A DNA stretch of 64,000 nt. Source: Cupriavidus pauculus (lineage in GTDB: Bacteria; Pseudomonadota; Gammaproteobacteria; Burkholderiales; Burkholderiaceae). Shown here in pieces: positions 36,402-45,417 of this stretch. Position numbers and translations under genes: made by a program. The notes beneath the pieces were generated by a model. That model saw nothing but the letters and a program-made list of their open reading frames with translations, ran no database searches and was not told the origin of the DNA. The stretch is taken from the NCBI RefSeq assembly GCF_003854935.1, contig NZ_CP033969.1, positions 1,736,001 through 1,800,000 on the forward strand, in the 5' to 3' direction. The stretch's first letter is position 1, and each line of letters begins with the position of its first letter.

Positions 36402-38756
36402 ATGTCCAGCCTGCTCGCCAACCTCAACGCCGAACAACTCGCCGCCGTCACTTTGCCGGACGAACCGGCCCTGATCCTGGCCGGCGCCGGCAGCGGCAAG
36501 ACCCGCGTGCTGACCACGCGCATTGCCTGGCTGATCCAGAACGGGCGCGTGTCGCCGGCCGGCATCCTGGCCGTGACATTCACGAACAAGGCCGCCAAGG
36601 AGATGCAGACGCGGCTGTCGTCGCTGCTGCCGATCAATACGCGCGGCATGTGGATCGGCACGTTCCACGGGCTGTGCAACCGCATGCTGCGGGCCCACTT
36701 CCGCGACGCCGGGCTGCCCCAGACGTTCGCCATCCTGGACACCCAGGACCAGTTGTCCGCGCTCAAGCGGCTGCTCAAGCAGCTGAACGTCGACGACGAG
36801 AAGTATCCGGCCAAGAACCTTCAGTACTTCATCAACAACGCCAAGGAACAGGGCCTGCGCCCGGCCGACGTGGAGGCCAACGACGACTTCAACCGCCGCT
36901 TCGTCGACCTCTACGCCGCCTACGACGCGCAGTGCCAGCGCGAGGGCGTGGTCGATTTCGCCGAGCTGCTGCTGCGCTGCTACGAACTGCTGCGCTACAA
37001 CGACGCCATCCGCCAGCACTACCAGCACCGCTTCCGCCACGTGCTGGTGGACGAGTTCCAGGACACCAACGTGCTGCAGTACCAGTGGCTGAAGCTGCTG
37101 GCCGGTTATGGCACGGGCCAGGCCGCGGCCGTGTTCGCGGTGGGCGACGACGACCAGAGCATCTACGCGTTCCGCGGCGCCAACGTCGGCAACATGCGCG
37201 ATTTCGAGCAGGAATTCCGCGTGCGGCACCTGATCAAGCTGGAGCAGAACTACCGCTCGCACGGGCATATCCTGGACAGCGCCAACCATCTGATCTCGCA
37301 CAACGCGCGCCGGCTGGGCAAGAACCTGCGGACCGACGCCGGGCACGGCGAGCCGGTGCGGGTGTTCCAGGCGGGCTCGGACGGGCAGGAGGCGTCGTGG
37401 ATCGTCGAGGAGATCCGCGACCAGATCGCCCAGGGCATGTCGCGCTCGGAAATCGCCATCCTGTACCGCAGCAACGCCCAGTCGCGCGTGATCGAGCATG
37501 CGCTGTTCTCGTCGGGCATCCCCTATCGGGTGTACGGCGGCCTGCGCTTCTTCGAGCGGGCCGAGGTCAAGCATGCGCTGGCCTACCTGCAACTGATCGA
37601 GAACCCGCGCAACGACGCCGCGTTTGGCCGTGTGGTCAACTTTCCGACGCGCGGCATTGGCGCCAAGACGCTGGAGAACCTGCAGGACGCCGCGCGCCAG
37701 TACAACTGCTCGCTGGCCGAGGCGGTGGCCTACGTGCCGGGCAAGGGCGGCACGTCGCTGGCGGCGTTCCTGCGGCTGATCGAGCAGATGCGCGCCGAAA
37801 CCAGCCGCCTGACGCTGGCCCAGACCGTGGAGCACGTGACCAACGCCAGCGGGCTGATCACGCACTACCAGACCGAGAAGGAAGGCCAGGACCGCATCGA
37901 GAACCTGCAGGAACTGGTGACGGCCGCCCAGGCGTTCGTGGTGGAGGAGGGCTACGGCCTGGACGCGCTGGCACGGGTGCTGCCGGTCGGCCGCGACGTG
38001 CCGCCGGCGCTGGCGCAGGGCGACCAGGACCAGCAGGTGCTGGACCCCGAGCAGCTGCCGGTGGTCATGACGCCGCTGGTGGCGTTCCTGACGCACGCGT
38101 CGCTGGAAGCCGGCGACAACCAGGCGCAGGCCGGCCAGGACGCCGTGCAGATGATGACCGTACACGCCGCCAAGGGGCTCGAATTCAACGCCGTGTTCAT
38201 CACCGGCCTGGAGGAAGGGCTGTTCCCGCACGAGAACAGCGCCATGGAGGCCGACGGGCTGGAGGAAGAGCGCCGGCTGATGTACGTGGCGATCACGCGC
38301 GCGCGCCAGCGGCTCTACCTGTCGTTCGCGCAAAGCCGCGTGCTGCACGGCCAGATGCGCTACCACGTGCGCTCGCGCTTCTTCGAGGAGCTACCCGAGC
38401 CAGCGCTGAAGTGGATCACCCCGCAGGGCCAGTCGTCGTACGGCAACTACGGCATCAGCCGCCAGGAACGCGACAACGCCTGGGGCCGCGACTGGTTCAA
38501 GCGCGCCGAGGACGTGCCGTACACGGGCACCAAGGCCACCGGCGGCATGGACACCGGCAAGAACTACGCCGAGGAAAAGCGCGCCGCCGCCACCGGTTTC
38601 CGCGTGGGCCAGAACGTGTTCCACACGAAGTTCGGCGAAGGGAAGATCAAGGCGCTGGAGGGCGAAGGCGCCGACGCGCGTGCCCAGATCGATTTCAAGC
38701 GCCACGGCGCCAAGTGGCTGGCCCTGGCGGTGGCAAAGCTGGATCCGATCGATTGA
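36402..38756 (+). CDS. uvrD: DNA helicase II (UvrD, superfamily 1A)
   Basis: The 784-residue helicase has LNAEQLAAVTLPD (Q motif), Walker A AGAGSGKT at 27-34, TFTNKAAKEM, LVDEFQDTN near 216 (Walker B), VGDDDQSIYAFRGA, QNYRSHGHIL, and late VHAAKGLEFNAVF and LMYVAITRARQRLYL. The C-terminal FRVGQNVFHTKFGEGKIKALEGEG is the UvrD tail that contacts partners, which separates it from Rep and PcrA-like truncations. It acts in nucleotide excision and mismatch repair. Confidence 0.95.
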   Translation: MSSLLANLNAEQLAAVTLPDEPALILAGAGSGKTRVLTTRIAWLIQNGRVSPAGILAVTFTNKAAKEMQTRLSSLLPINTRGMWIGTFHGLCNRMLRAHFRDAGLPQTFAILDTQDQLSALKRLLKQLNVDDEKYPAKNLQYFINNAKEQGLRPADVEANDDFNRRFVDLYAAYDAQCQREGVVDFAELLLRCYELLRYNDAIRQHYQHRFRHVLVDEFQDTNVLQYQWLKLLAGYGTGQAAAVFAVGDDDQSIYAFRGANVGNMRDFEQEFRVRHLIKLEQNYRSHGHILDSANHLISHNARRLGKNLRTDAGHGEPVRVFQAGSDGQEASWIVEEIRDQIAQGMSRSEIAILYRSNAQSRVIEHALFSSGIPYRVYGGLRFFERAEVKHALAYLQLIENPRNDAAFGRVVNFPTRGIGAKTLENLQDAARQYNCSLAEAVAYVPGKGGTSLAAFLRLIEQMRAETSRLTLAQTVEHVTNASGLITHYQTEKEGQDRIENLQELVTAAQAFVVEEGYGLDALARVLPVGRDVPPALAQGDQDQQVLDPEQLPVVMTPLVAFLTHASLEAGDNQAQAGQDAVQMMTVHAAKGLEFNAVFITGLEEGLFPHENSAMEADGLEEERRLMYVAITRARQRLYLSFAQSRVLHGQMRYHVRSRFFEELPEPALKWITPQGQSSYGNYGISRQERDNAWGRDWFKRAEDVPYTGTKATGGMDTGKNYAEEKRAAATGFRVGQNVFHTKFGEGKIKALEGEGADARAQIDFKRHGAKWLALAVAKLDPID

Positions 38757-38768
38757 TCGATTGTGTTT

Positions 38769-38796
38769 GCCCCTCTCCCAAGCGCGGGAGAGGGGC
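38769..38796. repeat. palindromic intergenic repeat / terminator (copy 1)
   Basis: An 11-base perfect inverted repeat, GCCCCTCTCCC with GGGAGAGGGGC, has a six-base loop and lies between convergent uvrD and the membrane-protein gene. A related longer element is at 56715-56749. It has no U-tract, but its placement suggests a terminator-like role. Confidence 0.75.
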
Positions 38797-38806
38797 GTGG
38801 ACAAGC

Positions 38807-39613
38807 TCAGGGGTTGTCCGCCGCCGCCCCATTCCCCGTCTCGCCCGGCGGGACGACGTTGAAGCAGCCCCGGTACGTGGCGTAGAACGAGCAGTACAGC
38901 ACCGCGAGCATCAGCAGCGAGTACGGCGTCACCAGAAACGACAGCACCGCCTGCGCGCCCAGCGCCGCGAAGACCGTTTCCAGGAACAGGGGCACGGCCA
39001 CCAGCAGCACGGCGAACAGCAGCGCATAGGTGAAGAACGCGCCGCGGTTGCGCCAGCAGGCCGTCCAGCTGAAGAACAGCGCCTTGATCGGCGGCACCTG
39101 GTGCCAGGCGGCCAGCAGCGGCGCGAACCAGAACATCATCGCCACCGGCGTGTACAGCACCGCGCCGATCAGCAGCGCGAAGTAGAGCTGCCGGATCGCG
39201 TCGGCCGTCGGCTCCTCGCCGCGCAGCACGATCGGGGCCACGGCGCCAATGTCGACCACGGCCGTGGCGGCCAGGCTCAGCGCGAACACCAGCACCGCAT
39301 AGATGCCGCCCAGGATCAGCAGATGCCGGGTGGCCTGCTTGCCGTTGGTGCGGAACCCCGCCAGCAGGATCGTGGGCAGGACGCGCTTGTTCTGGATCAC
39401 CTCGCGGCAGGCGGTCATCACCCCCACGTACAGCCCCGGCGTGAACACCAGCAGCGCGATGATGCCGAACAGCGGCACGAAGATCGCCAGTTGCGCGGCA
39501 ATCAGGTAGATGAACAGCAGCATCAGGAACGCAAGCGGGTTCTTGCGGAACAGCCAGATGCCCTGGCGCAGCCAGACGTAGCCTTCCTTGGCGGAAACTT
39601 CCAGTAGTTGCAT
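38807..39613 (-). CDS. BPSS1780-like integral membrane protein
   Basis: The 268-residue protein has about six hydrophobic segments and opens VSAKEGYVWLRQGIWLFRKNP, the amphipathic entry typical of this Burkholderiales membrane family. Its molecular role is not known to me. It is six bases downstream of thrB and almost certainly co-transcribed with it, an arrangement I recall from related genomes. The ends are hydrophilic (C-terminal PGETGNGAAADNP). Confidence 0.8.
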   Translation of the reverse strand: MQLLEVSAKEGYVWLRQGIWLFRKNPLAFLMLLFIYLIAAQLAIFVPLFGIIALLVFTPGLYVGVMTACREVIQNKRVLPTILLAGFRTNGKQATRHLLILGGIYAVLVFALSLAATAVVDIGAVAPIVLRGEEPTADAIRQLYFALLIGAVLYTPVAMMFWFAPLLAAWHQVPPIKALFFSWTACWRNRGAFFTYALLFAVLLVAVPLFLETVFAALGAQAVLSFLVTPYSLLMLAVLYCSFYATYRGCFNVVPPGETGNGAAADNP

Positions 39614-39619
39614 GGCGAA

Positions 39620-40603
39620 TCAGATCCAGGGGAGCGCCGGCCCGTCGTCCAGGCGGCGGCGCAGGATGCGTTCGAAATGGGTCGGATCGTGCGGCTGGAG
39701 CATGTCGGCCTCGCGCGGGAGATAGAAGTCCCACAGGCGCGACACCCAGAACCGCAGCGCGCCGGCCCGCAGCATGTCCTGCCAGTGGGCTGCCTCGGTC
39801 TTCGTCAGCGGCCGCACCGCGTGGTAGGCCGCCAGCAGCGCCTGGGCGCGCACGGGGTCGAGCGCGCCGGTCGGCAGGTCGATGCACCAGTCGTTGACCG
39901 TCACGGCCAGGTCGAACAGCCACTTGTCGTGGCCGGCGAAATAGAAATCGAAGAAACCGCCCAGCTTGTGCTGGCCGTCGACGGTGTCGAACAGCACGTT
40001 GTCGCGGAACAGGTCGCAATGGCACGGGCCGGCCTGTAGCGCCGCATAGTCGGCACTGCCGAAGAACGCGGTCTGGTGCGCGATCTCGTCGGCCAGCAAC
40101 TGGCGCTGGGCGGCGTCCAGGAACGGCGTGATCTCGGGCGCGGTCTGCTGCCACCAGGCCAGGCTGCGCAGGTTGGGCTGCTGGCGCGGATAGTCCTGGC
40201 CGGCCAGGTGCATGCGTGCCAGCATGGCGCCCACTTCGGCGCAGTGGTCGGCGGCCGGCGCAAGCTGCGAGGCGCCGGGCAGCCGCGTGACGATCGTCGC
40301 CGGCTTGCCCTTCAGTTCGCGCAGGATCTCGCCGTCGCGGGCGGGCATGGGCGCCGGCACGCTGATGCCGTGGCGCGCCAGGTGATCCATCAGGTGCAGG
40401 TAGTACGGCAACTGGTCGAAGCGTAGCCGCTCGAAGATCGTCAGCACGAACTCGCGCGTGACGCCGTCCTGCTCCATGGTCAGAAAGAAGTTGCTGTTCT
40501 CGATGCCCGAGGCAATGCCGCGCAGCGCGCGCACTTCGCCTAGGTCGTAATCAAGCAGCCAGCGGGCGATCTCGTCCTGCGAGACCGTGGTAAAGACGGC
40601 CAT
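39620..40603 (-). CDS. thrB: homoserine kinase, ThrB type II (APH fold)
   Basis: The 327-residue protein is the aminoglycoside-phosphotransferase-like homoserine kinase, not the GHMP-type enzyme. It has [14 protein letters not shown] (nucleotide loop), the catalytic [12 protein letters not shown] and the metal-binding [12 protein letters not shown]. It phosphorylates L-homoserine on the way to threonine in the cytosol. The start [16 protein letters not shown] is the family beginning. It leads a two-gene unit with the membrane protein downstream. Confidence 0.94.
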   Translation of the reverse strand: MAVFTTVSQDEIARWLLDYDLGEVRALRGIASGIENSNFFLTMEQDGVTREFVLTIFERLRFDQLPYYLHLMDHLARHGISVPAPMPARDGEILRELKGKPATIVTRLPGASQLAPAADHCAEVGAMLARMHLAGQDYPRQQPNLRSLAWWQQTAPEITPFLDAAQRQLLADEIAHQTAFFGSADYAALQAGPCHCDLFRDNVLFDTVDGQHKLGGFFDFYFAGHDKWLFDLAVTVNDWCIDLPTGALDPVRAQALLAAYHAVRPLTKTEAAHWQDMLRAGALRFWVSRLWDFYLPREADMLQPHDPTHFERILRRRLDDGPALPWI

Positions 40604-40775
40604 ACTCTCAAATTGGTGCGAATCGGGGGACGGCGGGGCGGCAACACGGGGTTGCCCGGCTCCGTCGCCGTGGCATTGCTGCCGGAAGGCCGGCGCGATC
40701 CGTGCCCGGTCATCGGCCAGGCGCGGATCGTGGGTCAGAAAGGCGTAAGACTAACAGGTCGGGCGACGGCGCCGG

Positions 40776-41189
40776 TCAGAACTTGAGGTTGACCGACGGT
40801 ACGCGGTTCACGTCATGGTCCCGAATCCGGGGCGAGCTGTCCTCGGGCTTGCTCATCTCGTACTTCGTGCCAAAGCCCGACTGCACCTGGATCTCGGTGG
40901 CGCGGCCCTTGTCGCGGTATTCGGTCACCTGGGTGCCGTCGCGTTCACGAAGCTGGAAGCTCGGCTCGCGGGGCTGGTTCAACTGGCTCTTGGCCGCCGG
41001 GGCGATCGGCTGGTTGTTGATCTTGTTGAGTTCCTGCTGGGTCAGCGCGTTGGTGGTTTCCTCGGCCAGCGCCACGTTGGCACCGGACAGTGCCGCCACG
41101 GCGGCGACGAGCGCGAGCAGATAGCCGGGGCGGCCGATCCTGGCGGACCGACCGGCCAACCTGGCACCCGGTTGCGAAGGGGAAGTCAT
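40776..41189 (-). CDS. DUF2782 family exported protein
   Basis: The 137-residue protein has a hydrophobic segment at about 22-42 ending in VALA, a signal peptide with a rather long basic N-region. The mature part is hydrophilic and contains SFQLRERDGTQVTEYRDKG and EIQVQSGFGTKYEM, the DUF2782 core. The function is unknown. It sits between LOG/polA and thrB, a neighbourhood this small family often occupies in betaproteobacteria. A later start near MSGANVAL is not available, so 41189 is kept. Confidence 0.8.
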   Translation of the reverse strand: MTSPSQPGARLAGRSARIGRPGYLLALVAAVAALSGANVALAEETTNALTQQELNKINNQPIAPAAKSQLNQPREPSFQLRERDGTQVTEYRDKGRATEIQVQSGFGTKYEMSKPEDSSPRIRDHDVNRVPSVNLKF

Positions 41190-41373
41190 CTGAGGCTCCT
41201 GTGCGCGCGGGCAGGGGGCCCCGCGACGCGGATTTTGCCTGTGCAGCCGGCGGCGCCGGGTGTGGCAGGCGGACAGGCTTCCATTCTAGCAATTCCTGTC
41301 GTTTTCGGGCCGCCGTCGTGGCCTTCCGTCCACCCGGCGCCTCAAGCCCCGGGTGGCGTGCGCGACGCTTGCC

Positions 41374-42321
41374 TTACAGATAGAACATTTCTTCCTTCGG
41401 CGGGATCGGATGGTCGCCGCCGCGCTTCTCGTAGTACTCGTAGACGGCCTCCAGCACTTCCTGCGGCTCGTCGACGATCTTCATCAGGTCCAGGTCGTGC
41501 TCGGCGATCAGGCCCATCGGCAGCAGCGTGAAGCGGAACCAGTCCAGCAGGCCCTTCCAGAACCGGCTGCCGTACATCACCACCGGCACCGACCGGGACT
41601 TGCCGGTCTGCACCAGCGTCAGCACCTCGGCCAGCTCGTCCAGCGTGCCAAAACCGCCCGGCATGACGATGAAGGCGTCCGAGTTCTTCACGAACGTGAC
41701 CTTGCGCGTGAAGAAATGGCGGAAGCGCATGGCGATGTCCTGGTACGGATTGCCCTGCTGTTCGTGCGGCAGCTCGATGTTCAGGCCCACGCTGGCCGAC
41801 TTGCCGGCGTGCGCGCCCTTGTTGGCCGCTTCCATGATGCCGGGGCCGCCGCCGGAGATCACGGCGAAGCCCGCGTCCGAGAACAGCCGCGCGATTTCGA
41901 TGGTCTTCTGGTAGTACGGCGAGTCCTCGCGCAGCCGTGCGCTGCCGTAGATCGAGACGGCCGGGCGGATCTCCGACAGGTACTCGGTCGCCTCGATGAA
42001 CTCTGCCATAATCGTGAACATTTGCCACGAGGCGCGCGCCTTCTTGGCCGTGGCCCGGTCCTCATCGGCCAGCGCACGCAGGCTCGGAATCATCTTGCGC
42101 GGATTCGCGCGCGCCGCTGCAGCCCGTGCGGCGGCATCCTGCTCTTCAACGCTCTTGCCGGCAGCCGCGGCATCGGCTTTTGCGGCGATGGCGGCGGCAT
42201 GCGCCGACGCCTTTTCGGGAGGGGGATTCACCGAATTACCGGAAATGTCGGAAACGTCCGTATCGGCGAGGGGAGCGGCATCTGCACCGCCAATGGGGGC
42301 ACCAGTCAATTTTGAGTCCAT
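41374..42321 (-). CDS. LOG family (TIGR00730) Rossmann-fold protein
   Basis: The 315-residue frame contains SIYGSARL (123-130), SGGGPGIMEAANKGAH (157-172) and the nucleotide-binding PGGFGTLDE at 221-229, which is the LOG/lysine-decarboxylase-like signature. LOG enzymes hydrolyse nucleoside monophosphates to free base and ribose phosphate, as in cytokinin activation, although some family members differ. The first 76 residues are Ala-rich and low complexity. Met77 (42093) starts the family domain and is a serious alternative start. As drawn, its ATG overlaps the divergent polA ATG. Confidence 0.88.
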   Translation of the reverse strand: MDSKLTGAPIGGADAAPLADTDVSDISGNSVNPPPEKASAHAAAIAAKADAAAAGKSVEEQDAAARAAAARANPRKMIPSLRALADEDRATAKKARASWQMFTIMAEFIEATEYLSEIRPAVSIYGSARLREDSPYYQKTIEIARLFSDAGFAVISGGGPGIMEAANKGAHAGKSASVGLNIELPHEQQGNPYQDIAMRFRHFFTRKVTFVKNSDAFIVMPGGFGTLDELAEVLTLVQTGKSRSVPVVMYGSRFWKGLLDWFRFTLLPMGLIAEHDLDLMKIVDEPQEVLEAVYEYYEKRGGDHPIPPKEEMFYL

Positions 42322-45136
42322 GGGAATGTCGGATAGTCCAAAAACACTCTTGCTCGTCGATGGATCGAGCTATCTGTACCGCGCATACCACGCGCTGCCG
42401 GACCTGAGGAATGGCGAAGGTCTGCCCACAGGGGCAATCTACGGCATGATCAACATGTTGCGCAAGCTGCGCAACGATTACCCGGCACAGTATATCGCCT
42501 GCGTATTCGACGCCAAGGGCAAGACGTTCCGGGATGCGATGTACCCCGCATACAAGGAACACCGGCCGTCGATGCCCGAGGATCTGGCGCGCCAGATCGA
42601 GCCGATCCACGAGGCCGTGCGCGCGCTGGGCTGGCCCATCGTGGTGGTCGAGGGCGTGGAGGCCGACGACGTGATCGGCACGCTGGCCTGCCAGGCCACG
42701 CAGCAGGGCGTGAAGACCGTGGTATCCACCGGCGACAAGGACCTTGCGCAGCTTGTGAACGACAGCGTCACGCTGGTCAACACGATGAGCGGCGAGGTGC
42801 TGGACCCGCCGGGCGTGGTCAACAAGTTCGGCGTGCCGCCCGAGCGCATCGTCGACTACCTGTCCCTGATCGGCGACGCCGTGGACAACGTGCCTGGCGT
42901 GCCGAAGGTGGGCCCCAAGACGGCCGTCAAGTGGCTGACCGAATACGGCACGCTCGACGCGATCATGGCCGGCGCCGACGGCATCAAGGGCGTGGTGGGC
43001 GACAACCTGCGCAACACGCTGGACTGGCTGCCGCGCGCCCGCGAACTGGTGACGGTCAAGACCGACTGCGACCTGAGCGGCGCCGTGGCCGACTTCCACG
43101 CGCTGCACGACCTGGGCGAGGACAAGGACAAGCTCGTCGACTTCTTTCGCAAGTACGGCTTCAAGACCTGGCTGCGCGAGGCCACCGGCGAATCGCTGCC
43201 GAACGCGCGCGCCGCCGCGGCCCGAGGCACGGCCGGGGCGGCCCAGGGCGGGCTGTTCGACGCCGCGCCGGCGTCCGACGACGACGGCCAGCCGGCCGAG
43301 GACCTTGCGCCGGCCGAGATTCGCTACGAGACCGTGACCACCGAGGCCGCGCTCGATGCCTGGCTGCAGAAGCTGGTGGACGCGCCGATCGTCGCCATCG
43401 ACACCGAGACCACGTCGCTGGACCCGATGATGGCGGAACTGGTGGGCGTGTCGGTATCGGTGGAGCCGGGCGAGGCGGCCTACATTCCCGTGGCCCATCG
43501 CGGCCCCGACGTGGCCGGCCTGGACAACCACGGCCAGCTCCCGCGCGACTTCGTGCTCGACAAGCTGCGCGCCTGGCTGGAAGACCCGTCGCGGCCCAAG
43601 CTCGGCCAGCATCTGAAGTACGACGCGCACGTGTTCATGAACTACGGCATCACGCTGCGCGGCATCGCCCATGACACGATGCTGGAAAGCTACGTGCTGG
43701 CGTCGTACCGCAACCACGGCATGGACAGCCTGGCCGAGCGGCTGCTGAGCGTGAAGACGCTGACCTACGAGGAAGTGTGCGGCAAGGGCGCCAGCCAGAT
43801 CGGCTTCGACCAGATCGACCTGCAGCGCGCCACCGACTACGCGGCCGAGGACGCCGACGTGACGCTGCGCCTGCACCGCAAGATGCTGCCACAGCTTGAG
43901 CGGGCCGACGGGCTGCGGTACGTCTACGAGCAGATCGAGATTCCGGTCTCGGTGGTGCTGCAGAAGATCGAGCGCAACGGCGTGCTGATCGATGCCGACA
44001 AGCTGGCCGCGCAGAGCGCCGACCTGGGCCAGCGCATGATGGAGGCCGAGCGCGCCGCGCACGAGGCCGCCGGCCAGCCGTTCAACCTGGGCTCGCCGAA
44101 GCAGATCGGCGAGATCCTGTTCAACCAGATGCAGCTCCCGGTGGTGAAGAAGACCGCCAGCGGGGCACCGTCCACCGACGAGGAAGTGCTGCAGAAGCTG
44201 GCCGAGGACTATCCGCTGCCCAAGCTGCTGCTGGACTACCGCGGCCTGTCCAAGCTCAAGTCGACCTACACGGACAAGCTGCCGAAGATGGTCAACCCGC
44301 GCACGGGCCGCGTGCACACCAGCTACGGCCAGGCCACGGCGGTGACGGGGCGGCTGGCGTCGACCGATCCGAACCTGCAGAACATCCCGGTGCGCACCGA
44401 GGAAGGCCGCCGCATCCGCGAGGCGTTCATCGCCGGGCCGGGCAACGTGATCGTGTCGGCCGACTACTCGCAGATCGAGCTGCGGATCATGGCCCACATC
44501 TCGGGCGACGACAACCTGCTGCGCGCCTTCGCCAATGGCGAGGACATCCACCGCGCCACGGCCAGCGAGATCTTTGCCGTCGAGCGCGAGGCCGTCACCA
44601 GCGAGCAGCGCCGCTACGCCAAGGTGATCAACTTCGGGCTGATCTATGGCATGAGCGCGTTCGGGCTGGCCAGCAACCTCGGCATCGAGCGCGACGCGGC
44701 CAAGCACTATATCGACCGCTACTTCATGCGCTACCCGGGCGTGGCCAACTATATGGAAGAGACGCGTCAGAAGGCGCGCGAGCAGGGCTACGTCGAGACC
44801 GTGTTCGGCCGCCGCCTGTGGCTGCCGGACATCCGCGGCGGCAACGGCCCGCGCCGCCAGGCCGCCGAGCGCGCCGCCATCAATGCGCCGATGCAGGGCA
44901 CGGCCGCCGACCTGATCAAGCTGTCGATGATCGCCGTGCAGGACTGGCTGGAAGCGGACGGCCTGGGCGCGCGCCAGATCATGCAGGTGCACGATGAACT
45001 GGTGCTGGAAGTGCCGCAGGCCGAGTTCGAGCTGGTCAAGGTGCGGCTGCCCGAGCTGATGTGCGGCGTGGCGCAACTCAACGTGCCGCTGGTGGCCGAG
45101 GTGGGCAGCGGCGCGAACTGGGAAGAGGCGCACTAG
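42320..45136 (+). CDS. polA: DNA polymerase I
   Basis: The 938-residue protein has all three Pol I domains. The N-terminal 5'-nuclease has LLLVDGSSYLYRAYHALPD, VFDAKGKTFRD and a helix-hairpin-helix VPGVPKVGPKTA. The 3'-5' exonuclease is intact, with IDTETTSLD. The polymerase domain has TGRLASTDPNLQNIP, ADYSQIELRIMAHISGD, YAKVINFGLIYGMSAFGL and QVHDELVLEVP. It replaces RNA primers and fills repair gaps. The start may be ATG 42320 or 42326, and neither has a strong ribosome site. Confidence 0.97.
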   Translation: MGMSDSPKTLLLVDGSSYLYRAYHALPDLRNGEGLPTGAIYGMINMLRKLRNDYPAQYIACVFDAKGKTFRDAMYPAYKEHRPSMPEDLARQIEPIHEAVRALGWPIVVVEGVEADDVIGTLACQATQQGVKTVVSTGDKDLAQLVNDSVTLVNTMSGEVLDPPGVVNKFGVPPERIVDYLSLIGDAVDNVPGVPKVGPKTAVKWLTEYGTLDAIMAGADGIKGVVGDNLRNTLDWLPRARELVTVKTDCDLSGAVADFHALHDLGEDKDKLVDFFRKYGFKTWLREATGESLPNARAAAARGTAGAAQGGLFDAAPASDDDGQPAEDLAPAEIRYETVTTEAALDAWLQKLVDAPIVAIDTETTSLDPMMAELVGVSVSVEPGEAAYIPVAHRGPDVAGLDNHGQLPRDFVLDKLRAWLEDPSRPKLGQHLKYDAHVFMNYGITLRGIAHDTMLESYVLASYRNHGMDSLAERLLSVKTLTYEEVCGKGASQIGFDQIDLQRATDYAAEDADVTLRLHRKMLPQLERADGLRYVYEQIEIPVSVVLQKIERNGVLIDADKLAAQSADLGQRMMEAERAAHEAAGQPFNLGSPKQIGEILFNQMQLPVVKKTASGAPSTDEEVLQKLAEDYPLPKLLLDYRGLSKLKSTYTDKLPKMVNPRTGRVHTSYGQATAVTGRLASTDPNLQNIPVRTEEGRRIREAFIAGPGNVIVSADYSQIELRIMAHISGDDNLLRAFANGEDIHRATASEIFAVEREAVTSEQRRYAKVINFGLIYGMSAFGLASNLGIERDAAKHYIDRYFMRYPGVANYMEETRQKAREQGYVETVFGRRLWLPDIRGGNGPRRQAAERAAINAPMQGTAADLIKLSMIAVQDWLEADGLGARQIMQVHDELVLEVPQAEFELVKVRLPELMCGVAQLNVPLVAEVGSGANWEEAH

Positions 45137-45388
45137 TCCGCCACACGGCGCACGGTTGGACGTGGCGGCAGGGGCCGCCGCGCCCCGTTATTCCGCTGTC
45201 TCCCGTGCGATGCCGATGTATGCAAAGAAGTACTGTCTGAATCGACGGCTGACCGCTTGCCAGCCGGTGCTGCTCTGCAGCACACTGGTAGCCATCCCGT
45301 CGGATTGGCCGCAGCCGCCAGCCGCACGCAGAACATCGGCCTCGCGGTGCGAGACCACAACAGAAAGACGCCGCAGGGGCCTGCACCG

Positions 45389-45405
45389 GTTTTCAAATTG
45401 AAAAC
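45389..45405. promoter_or_regulatory. 17-base palindrome before ndh (candidate operator)
   Basis: GTTTTCAA-A-TTGAAAAC is a perfect eight-base inverted repeat around one central base, ending 12 bases before the ndh ATG. It could bind a repressor or sequester the translation start. No known consensus is claimed. Confidence 0.5.
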
Positions 45406-45417
45406 ATCGGGTAGACC

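Noticed and set aside
45156-45401. Short frames on both strands in the polA-ndh gap
   Set aside because: Cys/Arg-rich products without ribosome sites. The gap is better explained as the ndh control region.
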